Shown in pieces: positions 19,342 through 28,397 of a stretch of 64,000 nt of DNA. Every line of letters begins with the position of its first letter. The first letter of the stretch is position 1. The DNA comes from an uncultured Massilia sp. Its GTDB lineage: Bacteria; Pseudomonadota; Gammaproteobacteria; Burkholderiales; Burkholderiaceae_D. The notes beneath the pieces were generated by a model, which did not search any database, was not told the DNA's origin, and saw only the letters and a program-made list of their open reading frames with translations. The position numbers and the translations under genes were made by a program. The stretch spans positions 1 to 64,000 of the forward strand of contig NZ_CAJYEB010000023.1 in NCBI RefSeq assembly GCF_913773735.1, read 5' to 3'.

Positions 19342-19824
19342 TCACGGTACGCGCGTATAGAACTTCGTGTCGACCGCCATGACGGGAAACGCCGCGGGCA
19401 GGGCGGCCATGCCCACTTCCTCGAAGCCGTTCCTGGCGTAGAACCGGTGCGCCGCCAGGAACCTGTCGGTCGTCCCCAGCCAGATGCGCCGCATGTCGCG
19501 TGCGCGCGCCCAGTCCAGCAGGGTGTCCAGCAGCCGTTGTGCCACGCCCTGCGCCGCGCCGCGATGGCTGGCCGCCACGAACATCTTGCGCAGCGCGCCC
19601 GCGCCGTCGCCGATGTCACGCAGGGCGATGGTGCCGACCACCACGCCGCCGTCGAGCGCCACCCAGAACTGGCCGTCGCCCTGCTGGTAGAAGCCGGGGA
19701 TGTCGAGCAGGTCCGGCTGGCCGGCCAGCGTGACCGGAATGCCGAATTCTTCCCGCTGGATCGGCAGGACGACGCCGACGACCCCGTCGGCATGGGAAGG
19801 AGAGAAGGGAACGATCTGCGTCAT
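19342..19824 (-). CDS. GNAT family N-acetyltransferase
   Basis: A 160-aa Gcn5-related acetyltransferase. The acetyl-CoA-binding region is seen as LRKMFVAASHRGAAQGVAQR (about residues 78-97; the usual V-x-x-x-x-R-G-x-G/A motif) followed by FYARNGFEEVGM near residue 130. It lies on the minus strand, upstream of the DUF2147 gene and separated from it by 76 bp. The acceptor substrate is unknown. Confidence 0.88.
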   Translation of the reverse strand: MTQIVPFSPSHADGVVGVVLPIQREEFGIPVTLAGQPDLLDIPGFYQQGDGQFWVALDGGVVVGTIALRDIGDGAGALRKMFVAASHRGAAQGVAQRLLDTLLDWARARDMRRIWLGTTDRFLAAHRFYARNGFEEVGMAALPAAFPVMAVDTKFYTRVP

Positions 19825-19896
19825 GGGGCGGAGGGATGCAAAGGCTCATCATAGCGCAGCGTTGGGACTTGAATGATGGATCGCATCGTCATATCG

Positions 19897-19976
19897 ATAC
19901 AAATTTATTTCAATATTTACTTTACGCGTTGATACCCATAGAATCGTGTTACTTAAATATTGAAAGGAATTTGTAT
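19897..19976 (+). promoter_or_regulatory. Large AT-rich inverted repeat enclosing the RBS of the 19977 gene
   Basis: Arms 19897-19919 and 19954-19976 (23 nt each) are complementary at 21 positions, plus one G-U pair if read as RNA, around a 34-nt loop. The right arm contains the Shine-Dalgarno sequence (aaagga, 19963-19968) and ends at the base before the ATG. The loop and right arm also hold TTGATA (19929-19934) and TTAAAT (19953-19958) spaced 18 bp, a plausible promoter. The structure could be a protein operator, or an RNA hairpin that hides the RBS if transcription starts upstream. Confidence 0.7.
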
Positions 19977-20501
19977 ATGACCGAGCCCACCCTGAACGTC
20001 GCCATTCCGCTGACGCCGGGCAGCGACGTGAACCTGCTGCTGGCGCGCGTGCGCCAGGCCGTCGCCGCGGCATGCGATCCGGCGATCCGCAGCTTCGCAT
20101 TCAGCGTTCCCGCCGTGGCGGCCGAGGCGCCGGCCGAGGCGCAGTCCGGCGATGCAGCGGCCGCACCGGCCGCTGCCGGGCCGCGTGGCTGGGCCGACAT
20201 CGACGTGCGCGCCGTCGTGCTGGGCCTGCCGTCGAAGCAGCGCGACGTCATCAAGGCCGCGATCGACAATGGCGGCCAGATCGACCGCGACGCGACCTAT
20301 GCGATCATCAAGCGCTCCAAGGACAAGCGCCTGACCGGCTTCACCAAGCCGATCGACAATGCAATGGAAGCACTCAAGAAGAACGGCACGCTGCACGACG
20401 ATGCCAAGCCGCTCCTGATCCCCATTTACAAGGGCAGCGGCCAGGCCAAGGCGTTCCGCGTGCCGGAAGAGGTGGTGCAACGCTGGAAGCAACTGGCCTG
20501 A
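19977..20501 (+). CDS. Hypothetical protein with a possible winged-helix C-terminal domain
   Basis: A 174-aa protein I cannot assign to a family. Residues 1-45 form a small mixed domain, 46-70 are an Ala/Glu/Pro-rich linker, and 75-174 look like a compact helical domain: LPSKQRDVIKAAIDNGG, IDRDATYAIIKRSKDKRL, TKPIDNAMEALKKNGTL, then a hairpin-like PLLIPIYKGSGQAKAFRVPEE. That order (three helices, then a wing) suggests DNA binding, which is inference. The ATG follows AAAGGA embedded in the inverted repeat. The body has the normal genome GC, whereas the leader is very AT-rich. Confidence 0.7.
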   Translation: MTEPTLNVAIPLTPGSDVNLLLARVRQAVAAACDPAIRSFAFSVPAVAAEAPAEAQSGDAAAAPAAAGPRGWADIDVRAVVLGLPSKQRDVIKAAIDNGGQIDRDATYAIIKRSKDKRLTGFTKPIDNAMEALKKNGTLHDDAKPLLIPIYKGSGQAKAFRVPEEVVQRWKQLA

Positions 20502-20521
20502 CAACCCACCGCGCCAATGAA

Positions 20522-20555
20522 AAAAGCCGCGCCCGGCATTGCCCGGCGCGGCTTG
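20522..20555 (-). terminator. Terminator between the 19977-20501 gene and valS
   Basis: A 10-bp core stem (aagccgcgcc/ggcgcggctt, arms about 20524-20533 and 20545-20554) extends inward with a bulge. On the minus strand it ends in a run of six T, so it terminates valS; it may also serve the convergent 19977-20501 gene. Confidence 0.8.
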
Positions 20556-20575
20556 TTATTGGCGGCAGTCCTGGA

Positions 20576-23374
20576 TCAGGCCGTGGCCAGCTTGCCGTAC
20601 TGTTCCGTCAGCTTGGCCAGCGTCGCGCTGAAGTTGTCCAGGCGCTCGCGCTCCTGGGCCACGACGGCGGCCGGGGCACGCGCGACGAAGCTTTCGCTGG
20701 ACAGCTTGCCGTTGGCCTTGGCGATCTCGCCCTCGATGCGCGCGATTTCCTTCGACAGGCGCTCGCGCTCGGCGGCGACGTCGATCTCGACCTTCAGCAT
20801 CAGCTTGGTGGTGCCGACGATGGCGACGGCGGCCGGCGAGTCCGGCAGGGCGTCGACGATCTGCACCTCGGACAACTTGCCCAGCAGCGCCACGTACGGG
20901 GCGAAGCCTTGCGCGGCGGCGCGGTCGGCGTCGTTGGCAGGTTCGACGATCAGCGGCACGCGCACCGACGGCGACAGCTTCATCTCGCCGCGCAGGTTGC
21001 GGGTGGCGTCGGTGAGCTTCTTGAACTGGTCCATCCAGGCTTCGGCGGCCTCGTCGATCAGCGCCTCGTCGGCGATCGGGTACGGCTGCAGCATGATGGT
21101 GTCGCCGGTTTTCCCCGCCAGCGGCGCCACGGCCTGCCACAGCGCCTCGGTGACGAACGGAATGATCGGGTGCGCCAGGCGCAGCACCACTTCCAGCACG
21201 CGCAGCAGCGTGTGGCGGGTGGCGCGCTGTTGCGCTTCCGTGCCCTGCTGGACCTGGACTTTCGCCAGCTCCAGGTACCAGTCGCAATATTCATCCCAGA
21301 CAAACTTGTAGATGGCGCTGGCAATATTGTCGAAGCGGTAGTCGGCGAAGCCCTTGGCCACTTCCAGCTCGACGCGGTTCATCAGCGAGATGATCCAGCG
21401 GTCGGCCTGGGACAGGTCGGCCGGGTCCGGCTGGCCGCAATCCTTGCCTTCCGTGTTCATCATCACGAAGCGGGTCGCGTTCCACATCTTGTTGCAGAAG
21501 TTGCGGTAGCCCTCGCAGCGGCCCAGGTCGAAGTTGATGTTGCGGCCCAGCGAGGCATAGCTCGCCATCGTGAAGCGCACGGCGTCGGTGCCGAAGGCCG
21601 GGATGCCGTTCGGGAATTCCTTGCGGGTGGCCTTGGCGATCTTTTCGGCGGCGCGCGGGTCCATCAGGCCGGTGGTGCGCTTGGTCACCAGCGAATCGAC
21701 GTCGATGCCGTCGATCAGGTCGATCGGGTCCAGGGTGTTGCCCTTCGACTTCGACATCTTCTGGCCGGACGAATCGCGCACCAGGCCGTGCACGTAGACG
21801 GTCTCGAACGGCACCTTGCCGGTGAAGTGCGCGGTCATCATGACCATGCGCGCGACCCAGAAGAAGATGATGTCGAAGCCCGTCACCAGCACGGACGACG
21901 GCAGGAACATCTGCATGTCCCTTGTCTGTTCCGGCCAGCCCATGGTCGAGAACGGCACCAGCGCCGACGAGAACCAGGTGTCCAGCACGTCGTCGTCGCG
22001 GCGCAGCGCGCCGGTGACGCCGGCGGCCTGCGCTTGCGCCTGCGCGTCTTCCTCGCTGCGGGCGACGAAGATCTGGCCTTCCGGGCCGTACCAGGCCGGG
22101 ATGCGGTGGCCCCACCACAGCTGGCGCGAGATGCACCAGTCCTGGATATTGCCCAGCCACTGGTTGTAGGTCGTCGACCAGTTTTCCGGCACGAACTTGA
22201 TCTCGCCATTGGCGACCTTTTCCAGCGCCACGTCGGTGATCGACTTGCCGGGATTGAACGTGCCTTCCGGCGCCGGCTTGCTCATGGCGACGAACCACTG
22301 GTCGGTCAGCATCGGCTCGATGACGACGCCGGTGCGGTCGCCGCGCGGCACCATCAGCTTGTGCGGTTTCACTTGTTCCAGCAGGCCCAGCGCGTCGAGG
22401 TCGGCGACGATCTGCTTGCGCGCGGCGAAGCGGTCCAGGCCACGGTAGGCTTCCGGCGCGTCGTCGACGATCTTCGCTTCCAGCGTCATGATCGACCGCA
22501 TCGGCAGGTTGTGGCGCTGGCCGACGGCGTAGTCGTTGAAGTCGTGCGCCGGCGTGATCTTCACGCAGCCGGTGCCGAAGGCCTTGTCCACGTAGCTGTC
22601 GGCGATGACCGGGATCTCGCGGCCGCTAAGGGGCAGCGTCAGCATCTTGCCGTGCAGGTGCGTGTAGCGCTCGTCGGTCGGGTCGACGGCGACGGCGACG
22701 TCGCCCAGCATCGTTTCCGGACGGGTGGTGGCGACCGTCAGGTGGCCCGAGCCGTCGGCCAGCGGGTAGCGGATGTACCACATCGAGCCGTCTTCTTCCT
22801 GCGAATCGACTTCCAGGTCCGACACGGCCGTGCCCAGCACCGGGTCCCAGTTGACCAGGCGCTTGCCGCGGTAGATCAGGCCCTGTTCGAACAGGCGCAC
22901 GAACACCTCGGCGACGATCTTCGTGCGCGGCTCGTCCATCGTGAAGTATTCGCGCTGCCAGTCGGCGGACGCGCCCAGGCGGCGCATTTGGCCGGTGATG
23001 GTGCTGCCCGACTTTTCCTTCCACTCCCAGACTTTCTCGATGAACTTCTCGCGGCCCAGGTCGTGGCGCGAGATCTTCTGGGCGTCGAGCTGGCGCTCGA
23101 CGACGATCTGGGTCGCGATGCCGGCGTGGTCGGTGCCCGGTACCCAGGCCGTGTTAAAGCCACGCATCCGGTAGTAGCGGGTCAGGCCATCCATCACGGT
23201 CTGGTTGAAGGCGTGGCCCATGTGCAGGGTGCCCGTCACGTTCGGCGGCGGCAGCTGGATGCTGAACGAAGGCTTGCCCTCGTCCATGGTGGCGGCGAAG
23301 TAGCCGCGCTGTTCCCACTCCGTGCGCCAGAAACGTTCGATGTCGGCTGGCTCGAAAGACTTTGCTAATTCCAT
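20576..23374 (-). CDS. valS: Valyl-tRNA synthetase
   Basis: Charges tRNA-Val and edits Thr-tRNA. The 932-aa class I enzyme shows [15 protein letters not shown] (the HIGH motif, about residues 38-52), a large CP1 editing insertion, [10 protein letters not shown] (KMSKS) in the second half, and a C-terminal coiled-coil arm (about the last 70 residues, rich in Glu/Arg/Leu). Length is in the usual range for proteobacterial ValRS. A minus-strand TATAAT (plus 23423-23428) lies about 50 bp upstream. It is divergent from an ANTAR regulator gene. Confidence 0.97.
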   Translation of the reverse strand: MELAKSFEPADIERFWRTEWEQRGYFAATMDEGKPSFSIQLPPPNVTGTLHMGHAFNQTVMDGLTRYYRMRGFNTAWVPGTDHAGIATQIVVERQLDAQKISRHDLGREKFIEKVWEWKEKSGSTITGQMRRLGASADWQREYFTMDEPRTKIVAEVFVRLFEQGLIYRGKRLVNWDPVLGTAVSDLEVDSQEEDGSMWYIRYPLADGSGHLTVATTRPETMLGDVAVAVDPTDERYTHLHGKMLTLPLSGREIPVIADSYVDKAFGTGCVKITPAHDFNDYAVGQRHNLPMRSIMTLEAKIVDDAPEAYRGLDRFAARKQIVADLDALGLLEQVKPHKLMVPRGDRTGVVIEPMLTDQWFVAMSKPAPEGTFNPGKSITDVALEKVANGEIKFVPENWSTTYNQWLGNIQDWCISRQLWWGHRIPAWYGPEGQIFVARSEEDAQAQAQAAGVTGALRRDDDVLDTWFSSALVPFSTMGWPEQTRDMQMFLPSSVLVTGFDIIFFWVARMVMMTAHFTGKVPFETVYVHGLVRDSSGQKMSKSKGNTLDPIDLIDGIDVDSLVTKRTTGLMDPRAAEKIAKATRKEFPNGIPAFGTDAVRFTMASYASLGRNINFDLGRCEGYRNFCNKMWNATRFVMMNTEGKDCGQPDPADLSQADRWIISLMNRVELEVAKGFADYRFDNIASAIYKFVWDEYCDWYLELAKVQVQQGTEAQQRATRHTLLRVLEVVLRLAHPIIPFVTEALWQAVAPLAGKTGDTIMLQPYPIADEALIDEAAEAWMDQFKKLTDATRNLRGEMKLSPSVRVPLIVEPANDADRAAAQGFAPYVALLGKLSEVQIVDALPDSPAAVAIVGTTKLMLKVEIDVAAERERLSKEIARIEGEIAKANGKLSSESFVARAPAAVVAQERERLDNFSATLAKLTEQYGKLATA

Positions 23375-23422
23375 GATGTGGCGTGTCGTGTATTCGGTTG
23401 TTTGGATGCTGCGAAAACGGCC

Positions 23423-23428
23423 ATTATA
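23423..23428 (-). promoter_or_regulatory. -10 box of valS
   Basis: A perfect TATAAT on the minus strand stands 49 bp before the valS start codon. No consensus -35 is visible at the normal distance. The rest of the 236-bp divergent gap (to 23610) has AT-rich tracts near 23490-23560 that probably carry the promoter of the opposite gene. Confidence 0.4.
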
Positions 23429-23610
23429 GATGACGGCGCAAGGCCTGCGACCGGACGATGCCGGTTTTTATGGCATGACCGTTCGCCAGATATTTGTTGT
23501 AAAGAAACATTTTTGATGGCGGAGGGTTGGTGCGCGTGATATATTTTTGGTTAACGCGAGCCGCCCCCATAATCGCCGGCCCCGCTTTTTCTTCCACGCG
23601 CCCAAGCAAG

Positions 23611-24255
23611 ATGCCAATGAGTTCCTCCGCTTCCTCCCGCCGCCTGATCCTGCTGGTCGACGACGACCCCGTCATGCTGGAATACCTGTCGACCGTGTTG
23701 CGCCACACCGGCTACGACACCATCGAAGCCTCGTCGGCGCCGGAGGCGCTGCAGCGCATCGCCGAACGCGAAGGCGACATCGCGATGGCGCTGCTCGACA
23801 TCAGCATGCCCGGCATGTCCGGCCTCGACCTCGCGCGCCGCCTGCGCGACCATACGGGCGTCGCCTTCATGTTCCTGTCCGCCGTCGACGACGCCGAGAG
23901 CGCGCGCCAGGCCGCCAGCCACGGCGCGGTCGGCTTCCTGGTCAAGCCGATCGATGCCGCGCGCCTGCTGCCGGCGCTGGAATCGGCGCTGGCCCGCGCC
24001 GACGAGATCCGCCAGCTGCGCCGCACCGAGGTCAACCTGAACGCCGCGCTGGCCGCCGGCCGCGAGACCAGCCTGGCCGTGGGCCTGCTGATGGCGCGCT
24101 TCCAGACCGACCGCAACACCGCCTTCGAGGTGCTGCGCGACCACGCGCGCTCGAACCGGCGCAAGATCAACGAGGTTGCCGAGCAGATGGTGGCGGCAGA
24201 GGAATTGCTCAATAGCCTGCACGGGGCGTTCGCGGGACGGCTGCGCGGTAAATAA
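23611..24255 (+). CDS. ANTAR domain response regulator
   Basis: A 214-aa two-domain regulator. The receiver (about residues 10-125) has the acidic pocket DDD, the phospho-acceptor Asp in LLDISMPGMSG, the conserved Ser in FLSAVDD and Lys in LVKPID. The C-terminal ANTAR RNA-binding domain (about 150-205) contains GLLMARFQTDRNTAFEVLRDHAR. ANTAR proteins act as antiterminators by stabilising paired hexaloop stem-loops in leader RNAs. No histidine kinase is adjacent, so it is an orphan. The start could also be the ATG at 23617; the RBS is weak. Confidence 0.9.
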   Translation: MPMSSSASSRRLILLVDDDPVMLEYLSTVLRHTGYDTIEASSAPEALQRIAEREGDIAMALLDISMPGMSGLDLARRLRDHTGVAFMFLSAVDDAESARQAASHGAVGFLVKPIDAARLLPALESALARADEIRQLRRTEVNLNAALAAGRETSLAVGLLMARFQTDRNTAFEVLRDHARSNRRKINEVAEQMVAAEELLNSLHGAFAGRLRGK

Positions 24256-24270
24256 GCGGAGCACTTCTAC

Positions 24271-24357
24271 CGTCGCCCCGGCGCAGGCCGGGGTCCAATG
24301 CTGCTGGCGCTGTCGAAACGCATGCAAGCTTGGGCCCCGGCCTGCGCCGGGGCGACG
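24271..24357. repeat. Long palindromic repeat (CCCCGGCGCAGGCCGGGG family), copy 1
   Basis: Perfect 23-bp inverted arms (24271-24293 and 24335-24357) flank a 41-bp centre; with one mismatch the arms extend to 27 bp. A second copy is at 30505-30589. It fills the gap between two convergent genes (ANTAR regulator and AraC-type regulator) and would form a very stable hairpin in either transcript. The family resembles dispersed GTCRCCCCGGCG repeats known in many proteobacterial genomes. Confidence 0.85.
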
Positions 24358-24393
24358 TGCGGTATGGCGCGCTGTACGGCGCGGTACATGCTG

Positions 24394-25416
24394 CTACCCG
24401 TTTCGCCCCGCCGCCACGCCCGTCGTGGCGAACCGCTCCCGGTACTGCCCCGGCGCGATCCCCATCCGCTTCTGGAACACCCGCCGCATCTGCGCCTCGC
24501 CGTTGAAGCCGGCGCGCGCCGCCACGGTCTTGAGCGGCAGCGCCACGTCGGCCAGCAGCTGGCGCGCCCGTTCGAAGCGGCAGGTGGCGATGAATTCCTG
24601 CGTGCTCAGGCCCACTTCCTGCAGGAACACGCGGGCGAAATGGCGCTCGCTCATCATCGCCTTCTGCGCCAGCTGGGCCACCGACAGGCGTTCGTGCAGG
24701 TTATCCAGGATCCATTTCTGGATGTCGCGGATGCCGGGACGCGCCGTGCGTTCGCTCAGCAGGTGCGAGCTGAACTGCGATTGGCCGCCCGGGCGCTTCA
24801 GGTACACCACCATGTCGGTCGCGACCTGCAGCGCCAGTTCCTTGCCAAAATCCTCCTCGACCAGGGCCAGCGCCAGGTCGATGCCGGCGGTGACGCCGGC
24901 CGAGGTCCAGACGTGGCCGGCGCGCACGAAGATGGCGTCGGCGTCCACCGCGATGCCGGGATGCTCGGCCTGCAGGCGCTCGGCCACGCTCCAGTGCGTG
25001 GTCGCGGGCTTGCCGTCCAGTACCCCCGCGGCGCCGAGGAAGAAGGCGCCCGAGCACAGCGCCGCCAGCCGCGGCAGCCGCGGCGCCGCCCTGGCGACCC
25101 AGTCGACGATGGCGCCGCCCTGTGCAAGCGCGCGGTGGATGTCGCGCGCGCCGACCACGATGGCCGTGTGCGGCAGGGCCTGCGGGTCGAGGGTCCGGGT
25201 CGCGTGCAGCGACATCAGCGTGTCCGACGGCACCTGGCCCGCGCGCATGGACGCGATGCGCACGTCGTAGCCGTCCGGCCTGCCGTCGCGCCGCAGGTGC
25301 ACGTTGGCGTATTCGAACACGGACATCGGGCCGATGGCTTCCATGGCCTTGAAACCGGGATAGACGACGATGTCGACGGTCGTGGCGGGACGGGAGAGAG
25401 GGTCTGCTGCTGACAT
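24394..25416 (-). CDS. GlxA family AraC-type transcriptional regulator
   Basis: A 340-aa regulator with an N-terminal DJ-1/PfpI-like amidotransferase-fold domain (about residues 10-190; AALCSGAFFLGAAGVLDG holds the nucleophile-elbow cysteine) and a C-terminal AraC DNA-binding domain (about 225-330; two helix-turn-helix motifs, with RVFQKRMGIAPGQYRERF closing the second). In this family the PfpI part senses small molecules rather than acting as an enzyme. It is divergent from the formaldehyde dehydrogenase gene, so it might regulate it; the link is positional only. Confidence 0.92.
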   Translation of the reverse strand: MSAADPLSRPATTVDIVVYPGFKAMEAIGPMSVFEYANVHLRRDGRPDGYDVRIASMRAGQVPSDTLMSLHATRTLDPQALPHTAIVVGARDIHRALAQGGAIVDWVARAAPRLPRLAALCSGAFFLGAAGVLDGKPATTHWSVAERLQAEHPGIAVDADAIFVRAGHVWTSAGVTAGIDLALALVEEDFGKELALQVATDMVVYLKRPGGQSQFSSHLLSERTARPGIRDIQKWILDNLHERLSVAQLAQKAMMSERHFARVFLQEVGLSTQEFIATCRFERARQLLADVALPLKTVAARAGFNGEAQMRRVFQKRMGIAPGQYRERFATTGVAAGRNG

Positions 25417-25462
25417 ATCCGGTCATTATCACACCATTTACGGACATGGGACGCGGTGCCTA

Positions 25463-25491
25463 TTGGCCGCGGCCGCGCTTGTGCGGATAAT
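25463..25491 (+). promoter_or_regulatory. Candidate promoter of the formaldehyde dehydrogenase gene
   Basis: TTGGCC (25463-25468) and GATAAT (25486-25491) are spaced by 17 bp and lie 34 bp before the ATG. The gap to the divergent AraC-type regulator is 108 bp and would also carry any operator. Confidence 0.45.
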
Positions 25492-25524
25492 GGCGGGATC
25501 GTACAACCACCCAGGAACACATCA

Positions 25525-26631
25525 ATGAAAACCAAGGCAGCGATTGCATGGGCAGCGGGGAAGCCGCTGACGATCGAAGAGGTCGAACTCGAAGGTCCGA
25601 AGGCGGGCGAGGTGCTGGTCGAGGTCAAGGCGACCGGCATCTGCCATACCGACTACTACACGCTGTCGGGCGCCGATCCGGAAGGCCTGTTCCCGGCCAT
25701 CCTGGGCCACGAGGGCGCCGGTGTCGTCGTCGACGTGGGCCCGGGCGTCACCAGCCTGCGCAAGGACGACCACGTCATCCCGCTGTACACGCCGGAATGC
25801 CGCCAGTGCAAATTCTGCCTGTCGCAGAAGACCAACCTGTGCCAGGCCATCCGCAGCACCCAGGGCCGCGGCCTGATGCCGGACGCCACCAGCCGCTTTT
25901 CGCTGGACGGCAAGCCCATCTACCACTACATGGGCACCTCGACCTTCTCGAACTACATCGTCGTGCCGGAAATCGCGCTGGCGAAGGTGCGCAACGACGC
26001 GCCGTTCGACAAGATCTGCTACATCGGTTGCGGCGTGACCACCGGCATCGGCGCCGTGATCTTCACGGCCAAGGTCGAGGCGGGCGCCAACGTCGTCGTG
26101 TTCGGCCTGGGCGGCATCGGCCTGAACGTGATCCAGGCGGCCAGGATGGTCGGCGCCGACAAGATCATCGGCGTGGACATCAACCCGGCCCGCGAAGACA
26201 TGGCGCGCAAGTTCGGCATGACCCACTTCGTCAATCCGAAGGAAGTCGAGAACGTCGTCGACGCCATCGTCCAGCTGACCGACGGCGGCGCCGATTACTC
26301 GTTCGAGTGCATCGGCAACGTCACCACGATGCGCCAGGCGCTGGAATGCTGCCACAAGGGCTGGGGCCAGTCGATCATCATCGGCGTGGCCGAGGCCGGC
26401 AAGGAGATCGCCACCCGTCCGTTCCAGCTGGTCACCGGCCGCGTCTGGAAGGGCTCGGCCTTCGGCGGCGCCCGCGGCCGCACCGACGTGCCGAAGATCG
26501 TCGACTGGTACATGGAAAACAAGATCAACATCGACGACCTGATCACCCACCACCTGCCGCTGGAACGCATCAACGACGGCTTCGACCTGATGAAGTCGGG
26601 CGAATCGATCCGCTCCGTCGTCGTGTTCTGA
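25525..26631 (+). CDS. frmA: S-(hydroxymethyl)glutathione dehydrogenase / class III alcohol dehydrogenase
   Basis: Oxidises S-hydroxymethylglutathione (formaldehyde plus glutathione) and reduces S-nitrosoglutathione, with NAD and zinc. The 368-aa protein shows catalytic zinc ligands in TGICHTDYY and GHEGAG, the structural-zinc cysteine cluster CRQCKFCLSQKTNLC, and the Rossmann motif GLGGIG. The length and GGARGRTDVPKIVDWY are class III hallmarks. The usual partner, S-formylglutathione hydrolase (frmB/fghA), is not adjacent. The start follows CAGGAA. Confidence 0.95.
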   Translation: MKTKAAIAWAAGKPLTIEEVELEGPKAGEVLVEVKATGICHTDYYTLSGADPEGLFPAILGHEGAGVVVDVGPGVTSLRKDDHVIPLYTPECRQCKFCLSQKTNLCQAIRSTQGRGLMPDATSRFSLDGKPIYHYMGTSTFSNYIVVPEIALAKVRNDAPFDKICYIGCGVTTGIGAVIFTAKVEAGANVVVFGLGGIGLNVIQAARMVGADKIIGVDINPAREDMARKFGMTHFVNPKEVENVVDAIVQLTDGGADYSFECIGNVTTMRQALECCHKGWGQSIIIGVAEAGKEIATRPFQLVTGRVWKGSAFGGARGRTDVPKIVDWYMENKINIDDLITHHLPLERINDGFDLMKSGESIRSVVVF

Positions 26632-26804
26632 TCCACGCCGCCGCCCGCGGCCCCGGACCTTCCCGGGCCGGGCGCGGCGGCGCGGCGCATCGCGCCCATG
26701 TTCCGTCCGTACCGCCGATTCGGCAGCCTGTCGCAGTCCGCTGGCGGGCGCGCGGGCGCGCGTCCATCATGTTCCCATCGCCCTTGACCACCGATGGAGA
26801 AACC

Positions 26805-27611
26805 ATGTCCCCGATCCGCATCCCGACGTTCCGCACGCCCGCCCTGCTGGCCCTGGCGCTGGCCGCCGCCTGCTTCCACCCGCCTGCCCGCGCCCAGGAC
26901 ACGCCGGTCGGCGACGGCGCCTCGTATGCGGTGGTGCGCCACGATGGGCAGGACATCAGCGCCACCGGCAAGGTGAAGGACTGGGATGCGCTGCGCAAGA
27001 CCGGCAGGCAGGTCGACGGCGAATTCCTGTGGGTCAACGAGGGCGGCAAGTCCTGGGTGATCCGCGACGCGGCCACCGTCGCGCAGGCGCGCGCCGCCTG
27101 GGCGCCGGTCGAGCGCCTGGGCAAGCGGATGGACGCCTACGGCAAGGACATGGACCGCCATGGCAAGGCGATGGACGCGCTGGGCAAGGACATGGACCGC
27201 AGCGCCAGGGGCATGGAACCGGACCAGGGCCGGATCAGGGCGCTCGAACGGCGCATGGGCGCGCTCGGCACCGAGATGGGCGAGGTGGGCGCGCGCATGG
27301 CCACGGCCGATGCCGCCGAGCGCGGGCGCCTGCAGGCACGCATGGCCGTCCTGCAGCGCGAGATGAACCGCCTGGGCGGCGAGATGCACGCCGCCACGCG
27401 CTCCGAGGCGCAGCAGCAGGCCGAGCGCGACATGCGCCAGGCCAGCCTGCGCATGGAGGCGGCGCACAAGCCGATGGATGCGCTGGGCAAGCAGATGGAA
27501 GCCCTGGGCAAGGAGATGGCGCAGGAAAGCCAGCGCGCCGACAAGACGGTGCGCACGCTGGTGCGCGAGGCGATGGCCAGGGGCCTGGCGCGTCCGGCAC
27601 CACAGGGCTGA
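26805..27611 (+). CDS. Exported Met/Gly heptad-repeat protein
   Basis: A 268-aa protein with a Sec-type signal (residues 1-about 31, ending AARAQ-like PARAQ) and no family I can name. A small globular part (about 35-100: SYAVVRHDGQDISATGKVKD, LWVNEGGKSWVIRD) is followed by helical heptads of the form M-D-x-x-G-K (KRMDAYGKDMDRHGKAMDAL, KPMDALGKQMEALGKEM) and a Glu/Arg-rich coiled segment between the two blocks. The repeats resemble the repetitive tails of some M56/BlaR1-like proteins, but no peptidase domain is present. Role unknown; probably a periplasmic coiled protein. Confidence 0.75.
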   Translation: MSPIRIPTFRTPALLALALAAACFHPPARAQDTPVGDGASYAVVRHDGQDISATGKVKDWDALRKTGRQVDGEFLWVNEGGKSWVIRDAATVAQARAAWAPVERLGKRMDAYGKDMDRHGKAMDALGKDMDRSARGMEPDQGRIRALERRMGALGTEMGEVGARMATADAAERGRLQARMAVLQREMNRLGGEMHAATRSEAQQQAERDMRQASLRMEAAHKPMDALGKQMEALGKEMAQESQRADKTVRTLVREAMARGLARPAPQG

Positions 27612-27740
27612 CCGGGACCGGGGGCACGCACGATTGCTTTCGCGAAAACATGGAAATGCCCGTTCTTGTATGATGCGGCCCCCGCGCCCGGAACGCCGTT
27701 CCCGGCGCGGCAAGACCAATAACCATCGATCGGAAATACC

Positions 27741-28235
27741 ATGTTCAAGAAAATCGCCCTGGCCGCCGCGCTGGCCCTGGCAAGCGCCTCCTCCTTCGCC
27801 GCCGCACCGACCGCCTTCTACGGCGGCCTGGACGTCGGCGCCAGCAAGCTCGACGACTTCGACAGCACCAAGACCAGCGTCGGCGGCTTCGTCGGCTACG
27901 GCTTCAACCCGTTCTTCGCCGTCGAGCTGGGCTACCGCCAGCTGGGCAAGTTCGATTACCTGGGCGCCGACGTCAAGGCCAAGCAGACCCACCTGTCGCT
28001 GGTCGGTTCCTATCCGCTGAACCAGCAGCTCGACGTCTACGGCCGCATCGGCTACAACCACCTGCGCGCCGAAGCCTCGTACCGCGGCGTGACCGCCGGC
28101 GAGAAGACCGATACCGGCCTGTACGGCATCGGCCTGAACTACAGCTTCACCCCGACCATCGACGGCCGCATCGAAGTGCAGAAGCCGTCGAGCGATTCGA
28201 CCAACTACAGCGTCGGCGTCGTGTTCCAGTTCTGA
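27741..28235 (+). CDS. Small outer-membrane beta-barrel protein
   Basis: A 164-aa protein with a signal peptide (MFKKIALAAALALASASSFA) and alternating beta-strand pattern: TAFYGGLDVGASKL, SVGGFVGYGFNPFFAVELGYRQ (in parts), VYGRIGYNHLRAEASY, and a terminal VGVVFQF with the C-terminal Phe recognised by the Bam machinery. About eight strands are expected (OmpA/OmpX-like porin family). Role unknown; homologues include adhesion and stress porins. A strong terminator follows. Confidence 0.88.
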   Translation: MFKKIALAAALALASASSFAAAPTAFYGGLDVGASKLDDFDSTKTSVGGFVGYGFNPFFAVELGYRQLGKFDYLGADVKAKQTHLSLVGSYPLNQQLDVYGRIGYNHLRAEASYRGVTAGEKTDTGLYGIGLNYSFTPTIDGRIEVQKPSSDSTNYSVGVVFQF

Positions 28236-28258
28236 TCGACCGTCGATCCGGCACATGG

Positions 28259-28294
28259 ACGGCATCCGTTCCCGAGGGAACGGATGCCGTTTTG
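28259..28294 (+). terminator. Intrinsic terminator after the beta-barrel gene
   Basis: A 14-bp perfect stem (28259-28272 with 28277-28290) and a 4-nt loop are followed by TTTTGCG. It isolates the small porin transcript from the M13 peptidase gene. Confidence 0.88.
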
Positions 28295-28397
28295 CGTTGG
28301 CGCGGCCTGCGCCCGCCGGAGATTGCCGCGCCATGGCAGATGTGGCAGCATGGCGTCCTTGCCGTATCCGCCTGACAACCTTTCCGGAAGCCCGCCA

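Noticed and set aside
19897..19976. Inverted repeat considered as an invertible phase-variation switch
   Set aside because: The enclosed segment is only 34 bp, too short to carry a full promoter that flips, and no recombinase gene is near.
20072..23368. Very long open frame on the plus strand, antisense to valS
   Set aside because: It is the mirror of a GC-rich coding strand: Arg/Ala/Gly/His-rich translation, no RBS, no family motifs, and complete overlap with valS.
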